A stretch of 49,512 nt of DNA from Ferruginibacter sp. HRS2-29 (GTDB lineage Bacteria; Bacteroidota; Bacteroidia; Chitinophagales; Chitinophagaceae). This document shows, piece after piece, positions 25,860 to 35,500 of the stretch; positions within the stretch are counted from its first letter, which is position 1, and each line of letters begins with the position of its first letter. Location of the stretch: the NCBI RefSeq assembly GCF_024343615.1, contig NZ_RJUB01000137.1, positions 1 through 49,512 on the forward strand, read 5' to 3'. Made by a program: the position numbers and the translations under genes. Under the pieces are notes generated by a model. The model ran no database searches and had not been told where the DNA came from. It saw nothing but the letters and a program-made list of their open reading frames with translations.

Positions 25860-26480
25860 GCGGACCGGCTGGCGGGACGCCACGCCGGGGCGTTGTGATG
25901 GAGGAGCGTAGTGCATCAACCACGGCGAATAAATAACAATATTAAGAACTGACCGGTCCACCGAACTTCCCGCTTCGAAAGCCGCGGCGTGGCGTCCCCG
26001 CCTGCCGCGATAATCTATGGGCGCCGGTGTCTTACTAAAACATACGTCATCATCTAACTCAACTAAAATACTTCGAACGCCGTGGCGTGGCGTCCCCGCC
26101 TGCCGCGATAATCTATGGGCGCCGGTGTCTTACTAAAACATACGTCATCATCTAACTCAACTAAAATACTTCGAACGCCGTGGCGTGGCGTCCCCGCCTG
26201 CCACGATCCTCTGTTTTTAAATTTCGGCGGCTTTTTTAATGCTCACCGGCTGGCGGGGACGCCACGCCGGGGCGTTGTGATGGAGGAGCGTAGTGCATCA
26301 ACCGCGGCGAATAAATAACAATATTAAGAACTGACCGGTCCACCGAACTTTCCGCTTCGAACGCCGCGGCGTGGCGTTGTGATGGAGGAGCGTAGTGTAT
26401 CAACCACAGCGAATAAATAACAATATTAAGAACTGACCGGTCCACCGAACTTTCCGCTTCGAACGCCGCGGCGTGGCGTT
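25860..26480. repeat. Composite GC-rich direct and inverted repeat patch
   Basis: Two unit types are interleaved. Unit A (CCGCGATAATCTATGGGCGC and following) occurs twice with a 98-base period (26011 and 26109). Unit B (CGTTGTGATGGAGGAGCG through ACTGACCGGTCCACCGAAC) occurs at 25891, 26273 and 26375, the last two 102 bases apart. Boundary arms GGCGTGGCGTCCCCGCC and GGCGGGGACGCCACGCC are inverse complements. No gene is seen; the small frames here are repeats of one another. It resembles a REP/BIME or MITE cluster. Confidence 0.85.
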
Positions 26481-26508
26481 GCGCGATCTGGCCGCGTTGT
26501 GCGATCGA

Positions 26509-28026
26509 TCATTGGCCCGATCCGTTGATCAATTCCTCCGGCAGGTGCTTCTTCGTTTTCAGGCCCAGGTCCTTCAGCTTGGTAGCCTGCAACACCAGGT
26601 TATCATTTCCGCTGGTCAGCTGCTTGTAAGCATCGCCGTATTTGCTTTGGGCTTTATCCAAATGGGCGCCTACATCTTCCAGGTTGGCTACAAAGCCTAC
26701 AAACTTATCGTACAGTTTAGCGCCACGTTCTGCAATCTCGTTGGCGTTGAGGTTTTGATATTCGCGTTTCCAGAGGTCGGCTATCAGCTTCAGCGAAGTG
26801 ATGAGGTTGGTGGGGCTCAAGAGCAGGATGCGTTTGTCGTAGGCATAGTTCCACAGGTCCGGGTCTGCCTGCAGGGCGGCAATGTAGGCCGGCTCGCTGG
26901 GCACAAACAGCATCACAAAATCGAGGCTTTTGTTGTAGTCGTCGTAGCCTTTGGCGCTGAGCGTGCAGATATGCCTTTTGATGGAGCCCACGTGCTCGGC
27001 CAGTTCGCTCAGGCGGGTAGCTTCGTCGGGAGCATCCACGCAGCGGGCAAAAGCGTTGAGCGATACTTTGGAGTCGATGATCACGTGTCGGTTGTCGGGG
27101 TATTTGATGATGGCATCGGGGCGCATCTTTTTATCTTCGGAGTGGGAGCGCAGCGGGTTGCCCTGCTCATCGAGCAGCTGCTCTTCCATAAAGTATTCAC
27201 GGCCCCTGGCAAGGCCCGAGCGCTCAAGTATATTTTCGAGGATCATTTCGCCCCAGCCGCCCTGGGTTTTCGATTCCGACTTTAAGGCACGGGTAAGGTT
27301 GTGCGCTTCTTCGCTGATCTTTTTGTTGAGCTCGGCCAGTTCTTTTACGCGTTCGCCGAGGGAGAACCGCTCTTTTGATTCTTTATCGTAGGTTTCTTCC
27401 ACTTTGGTTTTAAACTCGGCAATGTTTTTACCCAGTGGTTCCAGTATGAGGTGGAGGTTGGCTTTGTTGAGTTCGGTAAATTTTTCGGTTTTGGTATCGA
27501 GGATGCGGTTGGCAATGTTTTCAAATTCGGTGTTGAATTTTTTATTGAGCGCTTCCATTTCTTCTTTCTGCGTGTTCAGCCTCTGCTGAAGTGCTTCGTT
27601 GTTGGCGGTTTGGGTGGCCAGTTGCCGATGAGAGGTGGAGAGGTCTTGTTTTAATGTTTGCAGTTCTTCTCTGAGGATATCGGCGTCTTTATTTTTATCC
27701 TGGGCCATTTGGTTGGCGGCACGTAGTTCGGCTTTTGCACCGGCCAGTAATGTGCTGGTTTCGGATAGCTGAAGCTGGTTTTCTTTGAGCGACTGTTGCA
27801 GGGTGGTCAACTCATTTGCCTTTGCCTGTAGTTGTTGCTCTGCGTTGCTCAGCTGCTGGGTGTGCGTGGCCCGGTAGCTGCTGAATTCTTTATCGAGCTC
27901 TGCGTATTGCTGTTGCAGCAGCGCTGTTTTCTTTTCATGTTCGCTGCGGCCGGTTGATTTGCCGAGCAGCCAGCCGAGGAGTGCGCCTGCTGCCAGGCCG
28001 ATAATGAGGTAGATGATTGTTTCCAT
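26509..28026 (-). CDS. rmuC: RmuC-like DNA recombination protein
   Basis: A 505-residue RmuC homolog. An N-terminal membrane anchor (residues 3-22) is followed by a long coiled coil (about 30-220) rich in Gln/Glu/Leu. The C-terminal nuclease-like domain carries TQGGWGEMILENILERSGLARG, a PDAIIKYPDNRHVIIDSKVSL segment (PD-(D/E)XK type, with D and the IDSK core), and VPSEPAYIAAL. RmuC limits inversions and rearrangements at repeats in E. coli, and is thought to cut DNA. Its gene ends about 30 bases from the composite repeat patch, a suggestive but unproven neighbour. A strong terminator lies upstream, between it and the DUF4352 gene. Confidence 0.9.
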   Translation of the reverse strand: METIIYLIIGLAAGALLGWLLGKSTGRSEHEKKTALLQQQYAELDKEFSSYRATHTQQLSNAEQQLQAKANELTTLQQSLKENQLQLSETSTLLAGAKAELRAANQMAQDKNKDADILREELQTLKQDLSTSHRQLATQTANNEALQQRLNTQKEEMEALNKKFNTEFENIANRILDTKTEKFTELNKANLHLILEPLGKNIAEFKTKVEETYDKESKERFSLGERVKELAELNKKISEEAHNLTRALKSESKTQGGWGEMILENILERSGLARGREYFMEEQLLDEQGNPLRSHSEDKKMRPDAIIKYPDNRHVIIDSKVSLNAFARCVDAPDEATRLSELAEHVGSIKRHICTLSAKGYDDYNKSLDFVMLFVPSEPAYIAALQADPDLWNYAYDKRILLLSPTNLITSLKLIADLWKREYQNLNANEIAERGAKLYDKFVGFVANLEDVGAHLDKAQSKYGDAYKQLTSGNDNLVLQATKLKDLGLKTKKHLPEELINGSGQ

Positions 28027-28045
28027 GCTGTAATATTAAAAAGAT

Positions 28046-28072
28046 AAAAGGTTTTCGGAAGGAAAACCTTTT
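28046..28072 (-). terminator. Rho-independent terminator of the DUF4352 gene
   Basis: A perfect 11-bp stem (AAAAGGTTTTC / GAAAACCTTTT) with a 5-base loop. On the minus strand it is followed by TATCTTTTTAA, so it ends the 28113-28703 transcript before rmuC. Confidence 0.8.
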
Positions 28073-28112
28073 GGGGATAGGGTGCGGGTTAAAATCGGTT
28101 AAATTGAAAGTT

Positions 28113-28703
28113 CTATTTAAGGTCGCCCAAAAATATTTTTTCATCATCGCTTGCCCTGCCTGGCTTGTAATAGGCAGGCCCCTTAATTTCTGCCGGTAAT
28201 TTGTAAACAAGTTTGGTAGTTTTTGATGTGAGCGGATTGATCTGGTCTAAGAACAATCCAAATCCTTCTGCCGCTACTACTTCCGATTTGTCAAACTCGT
28301 AGTCTTTTCCATTATAATTTATAAAGACAGAACCGTCCATTAACATCCGGCTTTCGTTGTCGATGTTTTTGAAAGTAGCAGTCATGATTAAAAATTGATT
28401 TCCCGGTTCTGCTGCTACATCCGAGTATTCGTTTCCTGTATTAACTTTTTTTGTGAGATCGGCTTTGGAAATAGTTACTTCAAAATATTCTGTTTTTAAA
28501 GGCTGTCCAATGCCGATAGCGGGAGTAGTGGCTGTAGCAGTTTCTGAAGATGAATTGCCTGCAGAAGATGTGTTATTGGTGTTGCTGTTTTTGTCTTTGT
28601 CTAATTGCGAACCGATAAGTCCGAGTACAAATAAAACAACCACTCCAATAAGGATCTTTTTTCCGGTCGACATTTTCTTTTTCGATGTTTGTGAGGGTTC
28701 CAT
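28113..28703 (-). CDS. DUF4352-domain membrane-anchored protein
   Basis: A 196-residue protein: a short basic start, one membrane helix (ILIGVVVLFVLGLIGSQL, about residues 16-33), a Ser/Asn/Thr linker, then a DUF4352 beta-sandwich (FEVTISKADLTKKV, NQFLIMTATFKNIDNES, FINYNGKDYEF). DUF4352 proteins are exported extracytoplasmic modules of unclear function. Its promoter has a TTACGG dyad shared with three other loci in this window, so it belongs to the same regulon. A terminator follows. Confidence 0.8.
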   Translation of the reverse strand: MEPSQTSKKKMSTGKKILIGVVVLFVLGLIGSQLDKDKNSNTNNTSSAGNSSSETATATTPAIGIGQPLKTEYFEVTISKADLTKKVNTGNEYSDVAAEPGNQFLIMTATFKNIDNESRMLMDGSVFINYNGKDYEFDKSEVVAAEGFGLFLDQINPLTSKTTKLVYKLPAEIKGPAYYKPGRASDDEKIFLGDLK

Positions 28704-28739
28704 TTTTTATAGTTTTGGATGAGGGGAATAATTTGCATT

Positions 28740-28784
28740 CAAAACTAATACGTAGATATTTTGTTTTCTTACGGCAAACCGTAA
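28740..28784 (-). promoter_or_regulatory. Dyad-controlled promoter of the DUF4352 gene
   Basis: On the minus strand a perfect dyad TTACGG-TTTG-CCGTAA (28769-28784) is followed after 21 bases by TAGTTTTG (28740-28747), a match to the Bacteroidota -7 box TAnnTTTG. The start codon is 37 bases further on. The same dyad and spacing occur before the operon that starts at 46229. Confidence 0.75.
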
Positions 28785-29009
28785 GGGGTTATATGGTTAA
28801 TGCGTGGGGGTTAAATAGGGGTTTATAACCCAACATAAATTGACGGCAAGGTGGTTTTGTATCCAACAAAGTAAACCTGTATTTAACCGGCAGCACATGG
28901 TAACTTACATTTATATTGATGGATAATTTTTGTAATTTCCTGTTTGTGAAAAAAACAGGAAATGATTAAAGAAATGGAGAAGTTTATTGAGCAAAGTAAA
29001 TGAGACTAT

Positions 29010-29823
29010 ATGGCAAAAAATAAGAAAATACAGGTTGATGGCAAGGAGATAACTATACTTTTTGACAATGAAAAGAGTATATATCACTTACTGATATGCT
29101 TAAAGCCAAAGACGGAGAGTTTTTATTTCCGATTGGCTGCGAAACAGAAACACTGTTGAATATCTTGGGATATGGGAAACGGTTTATAACCCCGCTTTTA
29201 ATTATGGCGAATTTGCCATAATTAAAAGTCAGGCAGGGTTGAACAATTACAAATTAAGTGTAAAGGAGTGGGTTGAAAAAACTAACGCAATCGGGCTGAA
29301 AGCTACGGCAGGACGATATGGCGGCACTTACGCCCATCCCGACATTGCCTTTGAATTTGGAATGTGGATAAGCCCCCAGTTTAAGATTTATCTCATAAAA
29401 GAGTTTCAACGACTGAAAAATGATGAAAGCAACCGGCTGCAGTTGGAGTGGAACCTGCAAAGGACAATTTCAAAAATCAATTATCAGATACACACTGATG
29501 CCATTAAAGAAAACCTGGTACCACAGGCAATTACGAAGCAGCAGGCAGGTTATGTATATGCCAACGAAGCTGATCTGCTAAACGTTGCCCTTTTTGGAAT
29601 TACAGCAAAAGAATGGCGGGACGTTAATCCCGGAAAAACCGGAAATATAAGGGACTATGCAACTTTGGAGCAGCTGGTAGTATTAAGCAATATAGAAAGC
29701 ATTAATGCATTACTTATAAAACATGGATTGTCGCAACAAGAAAGGTTGACCCAGCTCAATCAGGTGGCCATTACTCAAATGAGATCGCTGGTGGAAAATA
29801 AAGCAATGAAAAAGCTGAAGTAG
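29010..29823 (+). pseudogene. KilA-N domain protein broken by two frameshifts
   Basis: Starting at ATG 29010 the protein reads IQVDGKEITILFDNEKS, then moves to a second frame near 29078 (EYISLTDMLKAKDGE), and to a third near 29122 (ISDWLRNRNTVEYLGIWETV). From there it stays open to 29823. The joined protein is a full KilA-N domain (FNYGEFAIIKSQAG, KWVEKTNAIG, RYGGTYAHPDIAFEFGMWIS), followed by a C-terminal region of unknown role. KilA-N is a phage and large-virus DNA-binding domain. Frameshifts near the T-rich stretches could be real decay or sequencing errors. The 585-base open part still encodes the DNA-binding half. Confidence 0.8.
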
Positions 29824-29949
29824 CAGCTTCCTTAAAAGCAAAAAGGAAGTACCCGCTCCCAGACCTTCTGCCCCCAATCAGTCCTTTTATATAAAGGTAC
29901 TGCGGTGAGGTATGTACGCTGGTTTTTTGGAAGCTTCACCTGATTTACC

Positions 29950-29994
29950 TTACGGAAAACCGTTTTCTATAACGGGCATTTCTCCCGTATTTTG
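29950..29994 (+). promoter_or_regulatory. Dyad promoter before a truncated XRE copy
   Basis: The dyad TTACGG-AAAA-CCGTTT (29950-29965) is followed after 25 bases by TTTG (29991-29994), preceded by TA. It closely parallels the promoter at 31827-31872, including an AACGGG block in between. The gene it served is cut to 16 codons. Confidence 0.65.
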
Positions 29995-30044
29995 CGCAAT
30001 AATTTTTTGTACCTTCCCCGTCCATTAAACTTAAAAATTTCCGT

Positions 30045-30095
30045 ATGTCTCCCGATACCAACACCTCCCGTACCATACACGAAGGACGAAATTAA
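30045..30095 (+). pseudogene. Truncated copy of the XRE regulator (16 codons)
   Basis: ATG 30045 opens SPDTNTSRTIHEGRN and then stops. The intact XRE gene at 31917 starts SGTNTHRTIHEGRNVKRFRE, so the first ~15 residues match and the rest is lost. Its promoter is also duplicated (29950-29994). This is a remnant of a second copy rather than a gene. Confidence 0.7.
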
Positions 30096-30148
30096 GAGGC
30101 ATTATCTCTAAGCTAGCCCAATAGCTTTTTAAAATTAAATATTATAAA

Positions 30149-30508
30149 ATGTCAAATACTATTGGCTCATTCGTGAAACAAGCTATTGAAGAGTTAAACC
30201 AGTCTATGCCGTAAGGATGGGAATTGGAACATAACATACAATTTGAAATAACAGTAACTACAACAGAATCGACCGAAGGAAAGCTTGATATTAAACTCTT
30301 TTCCGCCGGAGCAAATACAAAAGGCGAAGCCGTTCAAAAAATGAATTTCAGTATTAATCATAAAGTCCGTGCGGGAGAAGCTGAAGCAAACCAATATGAA
30401 GCACTTTCAAAAGGAATGATCGCTATACTTAAACCTTTGCAGGATATAGGTAATCAGAATTCACCAAATACAATTCCACTCCCAGATAGCGAAGTAAAAA
30501 GCAAATGA
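30149..30508 (+). pseudogene. TRYPCO2-like gene with an in-frame stop
   Basis: ATG 30149 opens MSNTIGSFVKQAIEELNQSMP, then a TAA at 30212-30214, after which the same frame continues GWELEHNIQFEITVTTT through GKLDIKLFSAGANTKGEAVQ to 30508. The joined protein (~119 aa) matches the trypsin-co-occurring domain 2 layout: an opening I..AI.EL helix, then FEI strands and a GA..KG.A..K block. One base change (GAA to TAA) explains the break. Translation could restart at a TTG at 30224. Its end overlaps the DUF3800 gene by ATGA, so the pair was an operon. TRYPCO2 proteins occur with proteases and in defence-like clusters. Confidence 0.65.
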
Positions 30509-31236
30509 AATATTTTTTATTCCTTGACGAAAGTGGCGATCACGGCCTTGCAAAATTTGACCCGGATTTTCCGGTTTTTTTGCTTTGCGGTGTACTCATA
30601 AAAGAAGATGAATATGAAATTATCCGGCAAAATATTAATAATCTAAAGCATTCCATTTGGGACAATAAAGAAGTTATTATTCATTCAAGGGATATCCGGA
30701 AATGCGAAAAGGAGTTTCAAAAATTATTTAACCTTGAGTTAAAGAAAATTTTCTACGAAGAAATAAATACAATCGTTGCTACTTCAAATTACAATATCAT
30801 AGCATCAGCTATCCAAAAAGAAAAATTTGTACAAAAATTCGGGAAACTGCAAGATGATATTTATGAAATTGCTTTATCGTTTGTTATTGAACAGGCAATC
30901 GTTGCTTTACAAAAGATCAACCCTCAATCTGAATTGGCAATTATTATAGAACGAAGAGGCAAAAAAGAGGACAAACAATTGGACGATCATTTTCAAAAAA
31001 TTCAGGGCGCAGGTACAGGGATTCTTTCAGCTGAACAGATAAAACCGTTCAATCTGTCTTTTACATTCAGGAACAAGAAAGAGAATATTAACGGCTTACA
31101 ACTGGCAGACCTGGTAGCTTATCCTATTGCGAGATATATTATAGAGCCAAACAGGGCAAACCCTGCATTTGAGGTGTTTGAAAGTAAGATTTTCAAAGCG
31201 GGTGGTGAGGTTGAAGGAGTGAGGATATACCCTTAA
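30505..31236 (+). CDS. DUF3800 domain protein
   Basis: A 243-residue protein with the diagnostic N-terminus YFLFLDESGDHG (Asp8, Asp12), a VFLLCGVLI strand, and NGLQLADLVAYPIARYI near residue 200. DUF3800 is an RNase H-like fold found in mobile elements and defence islands. The acidic residues in FLDESGD and QLADL fit a metal site. No signal peptide. It is translation-coupled to the broken TRYPCO2-like gene. A terminator follows at 31241-31270. The target is unknown. Confidence 0.8.
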   Translation: MKYFLFLDESGDHGLAKFDPDFPVFLLCGVLIKEDEYEIIRQNINNLKHSIWDNKEVIIHSRDIRKCEKEFQKLFNLELKKIFYEEINTIVATSNYNIIASAIQKEKFVQKFGKLQDDIYEIALSFVIEQAIVALQKINPQSELAIIIERRGKKEDKQLDDHFQKIQGAGTGILSAEQIKPFNLSFTFRNKKENINGLQLADLVAYPIARYIIEPNRANPAFEVFESKIFKAGGEVEGVRIYP

Positions 31237-31240
31237 AAGC

Positions 31241-31270
31241 AAAAAGTCAAGATTTGACTCTTGACCTTTT
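31241..31270. terminator. Bidirectional hairpin terminator
   Basis: AAAAGTCAAGA pairs with TCTTGACCTTTT (one mismatch) with a short loop. T-rich on both sides. It lies at the end of the DUF3800 gene and between convergent genes. Confidence 0.7.
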
Positions 31271-31314
31271 ACCGACCGGGGACACCCCAATCCAAATATT
31301 TGATACAAATGTAC

Positions 31315-31348
31315 AACTTTTTAGAAACTTTTATAACTTTTTAGAAAC
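31315..31348. repeat. Two 14-base direct repeats, period 20, plus a distant inverse
   Basis: AACTTTTTAGAAAC occurs at 31315-31328 and 31335-31348, and its inverse half GTTTCTAAAA at 31403-31412. Spaced two helical turns apart, they look like operator or iteron sites. They lie between two convergent genes, so no current target gene is obvious. Confidence 0.6.
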
Positions 31349-31437
31349 CTTCGGGCTAACTCATTGTTAATCAAATGCACCTATTTATAAAATATTATAC
31401 AAGTTTCTAAAATCGCTGGTTAGTTGACTTATGGCTA

Positions 31438-31776
31438 TCACGCAAAGGTTTCAAGTTTACTAAAATCCGTTCTAAAATGTTCCAACAGTTCTTCGGTAAA
31501 CCTGCCTATGTATAAGCCTTTTGTATACTCATTGGGAACAGATGTGTTATACCAATTAACTGTAAAAACCAAACGTGCCGGAGAAGTTGAAACAGAGGGC
31601 TCTAATAAAGCTTTCTTGTACCATTGTCCGCCAGCCGGAGTATGAGTTAGAAATTCGCCCTCAGCTTCTTTAACTACTAACCAGGTTTTTATTTTCTCTT
31701 CGTGTATAAGTTTTTTTATCTTAAGCCAAAGCTTTTCAGGCGTGGTAGTCACTACCGTGTGAACTTCTATTTTCAT
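31438..31776 (-). CDS. Hypothetical protein (112 aa)
   Basis: A soluble protein starting MKIEVHTVVTTTPEKLWLKI. The start recalls START/SRPBCC-type folds (an opening I-E-V-H-x-V-x-x-x-x-E-x-L-W pattern), followed by charged strands (VVKEAEGEFLTHTPAGGQWY) and a helical C-terminus (GRFTEELLEHFRTDFSK). Too short and diverged to name. No signal peptide. It lies between the repeat site at 31315 and the XRE promoter at 31827, with its own start close to that promoter, and so might be divergently linked to the XRE gene. Confidence 0.55.
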   Translation of the reverse strand: MKIEVHTVVTTTPEKLWLKIKKLIHEEKIKTWLVVKEAEGEFLTHTPAGGQWYKKALLEPSVSTSPARLVFTVNWYNTSVPNEYTKGLYIGRFTEELLEHFRTDFSKLETFA

Positions 31777-31826
31777 TTTATTGAGTTTATTGATTCCTGA
31801 AAGTAATGAGTTGAGAACATTAAACT

Positions 31827-31872
31827 TTACGGGAAACCGTTTTCTGCCAACGGGTATTTTACACGTACTTTG
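31827..31872 (+). promoter_or_regulatory. Dyad promoter of the XRE regulator
   Basis: TTACGG-GAAA-CCGTTT (31827-31842) is followed after 26 bases by TTTG (31869-31872), with TA directly before. The start codon is 44 bases further. Same architecture as the other three sites in the window. Confidence 0.7.
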
Positions 31873-31916
31873 AGAAATAATTTTTAGTAACTTTCGGGTT
31901 AACTTAAAACTTCCCC

Positions 31917-32336
31917 ATGTCCGGTACCAATACTCATCGCACCATACACGAAGGCCGCAATGTAAAACGCTTCAGAGAAATGCTCGGCATCAAGCAGGAA
32001 GCCCTTGCACTGGAGCTGGGTGATGATTGGACCCAGAAAAGGATATCGCTGCTGGAGCAGAAGGAAAGCATCGATGCCAGGCTGCTGCAGGAAATATCTG
32101 CCGTGCTGAAGATACCGGTGGAGGCGTTTCAGAATTTTGATGAGGAGCAGGCGGTGAATATTATTGCAAGCACTTTTCACGATAGTGCCGTTGCTAATAA
32201 TTTTACCGAAGGCGCACAAGCGAACTTTCATTGTACATTCAATCCCATTGATAAGATGGTTGAATTGTATGAGCGAATGTTACAGCAGCAAAGGGAGATG
32301 ATAGATAAACTTGAGAAACTTATCGAAAAGAAATAA
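31917..32336 (+). CDS. XRE-family HTH regulator
   Basis: A 139-residue DNA-binding protein. Residues about 15-75 form a Cro/C1-type HTH (VKRFREMLGIKQEALALELG, then WTQKRISLLEQKESI). The tail holds a coiled helix (VELYERMLQQQREMIDKLEKLI) that may dimerise. Its upstream region carries the TTACGG dyad. A promoter plus 5' end duplicate lies 1.9 kb upstream (29950-30095). It sits in front of the methylase/nuclease pair in the same direction and may regulate it, but the 262-base gap has its own promoter. Confidence 0.8.
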   Translation: MSGTNTHRTIHEGRNVKRFREMLGIKQEALALELGDDWTQKRISLLEQKESIDARLLQEISAVLKIPVEAFQNFDEEQAVNIIASTFHDSAVANNFTEGAQANFHCTFNPIDKMVELYERMLQQQREMIDKLEKLIEKK

Positions 32337-32598
32337 TTTTTTAGAAGGCGAGCGCTGTGTATGTTCTACTATTGCTTATCAGGCGGTCCTATGATTTACA
32401 TATCTTGCGCTTATACCCAAGGGAGGGGCCAGTAGGAGAGTTAAATATACTTTTTTAATCGTGCAAAAAACAAGAAATTCATATCTACCAATTCTCTTTT
32501 ATTTCATTACTTTGTGCTAAAAATATTAGCGATTAAATTTTCAATCCATTATTTTATGAAATATGAAATAATAATGTTTTATGGATTAAATAAATAGA

Positions 32599-35500
32599 AT
32601 GGCGGAAACTAAAGATATAATTTTTAAGGGGGCATTGGAAAAGTTGGGGATGAGTGATAAATCATCCTCTGGTATTCGGTTTGTTACTGATAGAATTAAA
32701 GAAAAAGATCCTGATTTATACCTTGCTTTAGAATCGGCAAATGCCTTTGGGGCCAAAGCCGTTTATTTTAGGTTTTACAATGACGATCGTCCACCGCGAC
32801 CTCAAATTTATATTTACGATAATTCCGACTTTATAGCAGATAATATTACCAGTGCAGACATTCATCACAAACTTTGGAATGCAGGAATAGTTCCATTTTG
32901 CTTCATTTTCAATATTAGGGAAATACTGGTTTATAATTGCGCAAAAAAGCCAAAGTGGGGTGATGATGGCGAAGAGTTTACGACACTACCCCACGATGTA
33001 ATTGGTCTGCTCAGCGAGGTAAATAATAAATTAACAGAATACAATGTTCGTCAATTTGATTCCGGCTTATTTTGGGATTCAATTCCTGCTAAAGATTTTA
33101 AGTATGAAGATGGAGCTTACGAACAGTTATTAACTCAACTAAAAAAAGTCAAGGAAAATATCATCTCTTGTGTGGGTAAAGATAAAGCTGCACTTGTAAA
33201 GAGAGTCTTAATGATGCTTATACTAATTAAGTATCTGGAAGAGCGTAAAGATGAAGATGGTAATGGCGCATTGAATCCTAATGATTTTTACAAAGCGTTT
33301 AGCCCTAAAAATCCTTCTCTTGAGGGGGTTCTTACTAATGCTGATATTTTTATTAAAGTATTAAATGAACTTTCAAGTAAAGAACATTTTAACGGACAAA
33401 TTTTTTCTTTGAGTAAAGAAGAGTGTGTTACACTGAAAAAAATCGACCTTACTTTATTCCAACACTTCGTAAAAGGAGATGTATCTATTTTTTCAAAAGT
33501 CAACCAAGGTATTGGTCAAATGAGTTTGTGGCGCCTATATCAGTTTAATTATCTTCCGATAGAACTAATAAGCCATATCTACGAAGATTTTTTGGCGGAT
33601 GAAAATGGACAAAAAAAGAAGGGTGTAGTATATACACCCCCTTACTTGGTTCAGTTTCTTATTGACCAATGTATGCCCTTAAAAAAAGCCAAGGAAAACT
33701 TTAAAGTTATAGATCCTGCTTGTGGTTCCGGGATCTTTCTCGTCGGAGCTTTCAAAAGAATGATTCAATGGTGGAGAGTTAAAAACAACTGGCAAAAGCC
33801 TAAGAAAGAAAATATTGAAGCATTAAAGCAATTACTACAAAATAATATTTATGGATGCGATTTAGAAGATGAAGCGGTTACTTTATCCTATTTTAGCCTT
33901 GGCCTTGCATTATTAGATGCATTGTCGCCAAAGGAGATTTGGCGAAATGTACATTTTGACAATTTGGTTGGCACCAATCTTTTTCAAGGTGATTTCTTCA
34001 AAACTTTGGATGAAAACAAGCTAAGTATTGACTTTGATCTTGTTATCGGAAATCCACCTTTTAATTCGGTGTTTACAGAATGGGCGGATATTGTAAACAG
34101 AAAAGAAAAAGAAAGCAACCTTCTGCGTCCAGATATACCAGATAATCAAATTGCTTTGTTATTCTTAGAACAATCATTCAAATTATTAAGTACAGGTGGT
34201 AAATGTTGCCTGGTGCTACCATCAGGCCCTGTTTTATATAATACAAATGCACACAACTTTAGAAAGCACCTTTTTGAAACTTACTATTTTAAAGGGTTAT
34301 ATGACTTTACCCCATTAAGGGCAAAGCTCTTTATTGGTAGTAGTTCAAGCGCTAAGCCAGCAGTAGTTTCAGTATTCGCTGAAAAAGCCAAGCCGGAAAA
34401 TAGAGTTATTCATCATTACATTTTTAGAAGAACAAAGGCCTCGGGTGAAAAGATTGATTTTGAAATTGATCACTACGATATTCATAATGTAACGCATAAG
34501 ACGGCTATTGCCAAAGCTAACGTTTGGCAGGCAAATTTTATGGGTGGTGGGCGATTGCATCAACTAATGAGTAAGGTTTCTGAAGAAAAAACCTTAGGGC
34601 TATATTTAGACGACATGGTTGAAAATAATGGATGGAAAGTGGGGGAAGGGTGGATTGAATCATTAGAAGCAAAACCGATAGCTCGAATACAAAACTTGCT
34701 AAAAAAAGAGGTTCGATCAGTCAAAGAAAATAATGAGTTGGCTTTCTTACAAAAAAAACATAAAGCTCCTTGGATTACAGGTCATAATTACATTGAAACT
34801 GAAAAGTTCACGGAAAGTGGTATTGGATCCATAAAGAAATGTGACAAAGAATATTTTTATAGATCAGCCAAGAAGAATAAAGAAATCTTTCAGCCACCTC
34901 ATCTTTTGATAAAGGAAAGCGTAACAGGTAAAAAAATTCCAATTGTTTTAAGTAAAGAATACCTAACTTTTAAAGACAAAGTACTGGGCATTCATGGACC
35001 TAAAAAAGACTTAGAACTGTTACTGAAACTGGAAAAATGCTTAAAAAGTGATACCTGTGTACCGCTAATGTGGCTGCTTAGCGGACAAGTGCTAACATCC
35101 AGAGAGGGGGTGCCACTAAAAGGAGATATTCTAAACTTACCGTATCCTCAAACTAATTTTGACGAAATTGAGAAAAAACTACTTGCCGATATCCTTAATT
35201 ACTATTCAGATTTTCGAAAAGTTGGCGAAAAAAGTGTCGTTTTTAAACCTATAAATGCAACGGATCTTGAAACGTTTGGAAAACTATATTGCAGAGTGCT
35301 CAACTCCGTGTATAAAGACTTCAAACCACTTGCGCCAATAATTAGCAATGAATTTATTGCCTATCCATTCGTACTAGGTGATATTTCCGAACTAGATATT
35401 CCGGCTTCGATTGAAGGTGTTGAGGCTCAATTAGGAGGCTTAATTAATACAAAACAAGGATACAACCTTTGGGTTAAACGAATTATAAAGGTTTACCACA

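Noticed and set aside
26115..26445. Small frames in the composite repeats
   Set aside because: The same short peptide recurs in several repeat copies, so it reflects repeated DNA and not genes.
26473..27285. A 270-codon plus-strand frame inside rmuC
   Set aside because: It is antisense to a well-supported RmuC gene. The Phe/Val-rich product has no domain.
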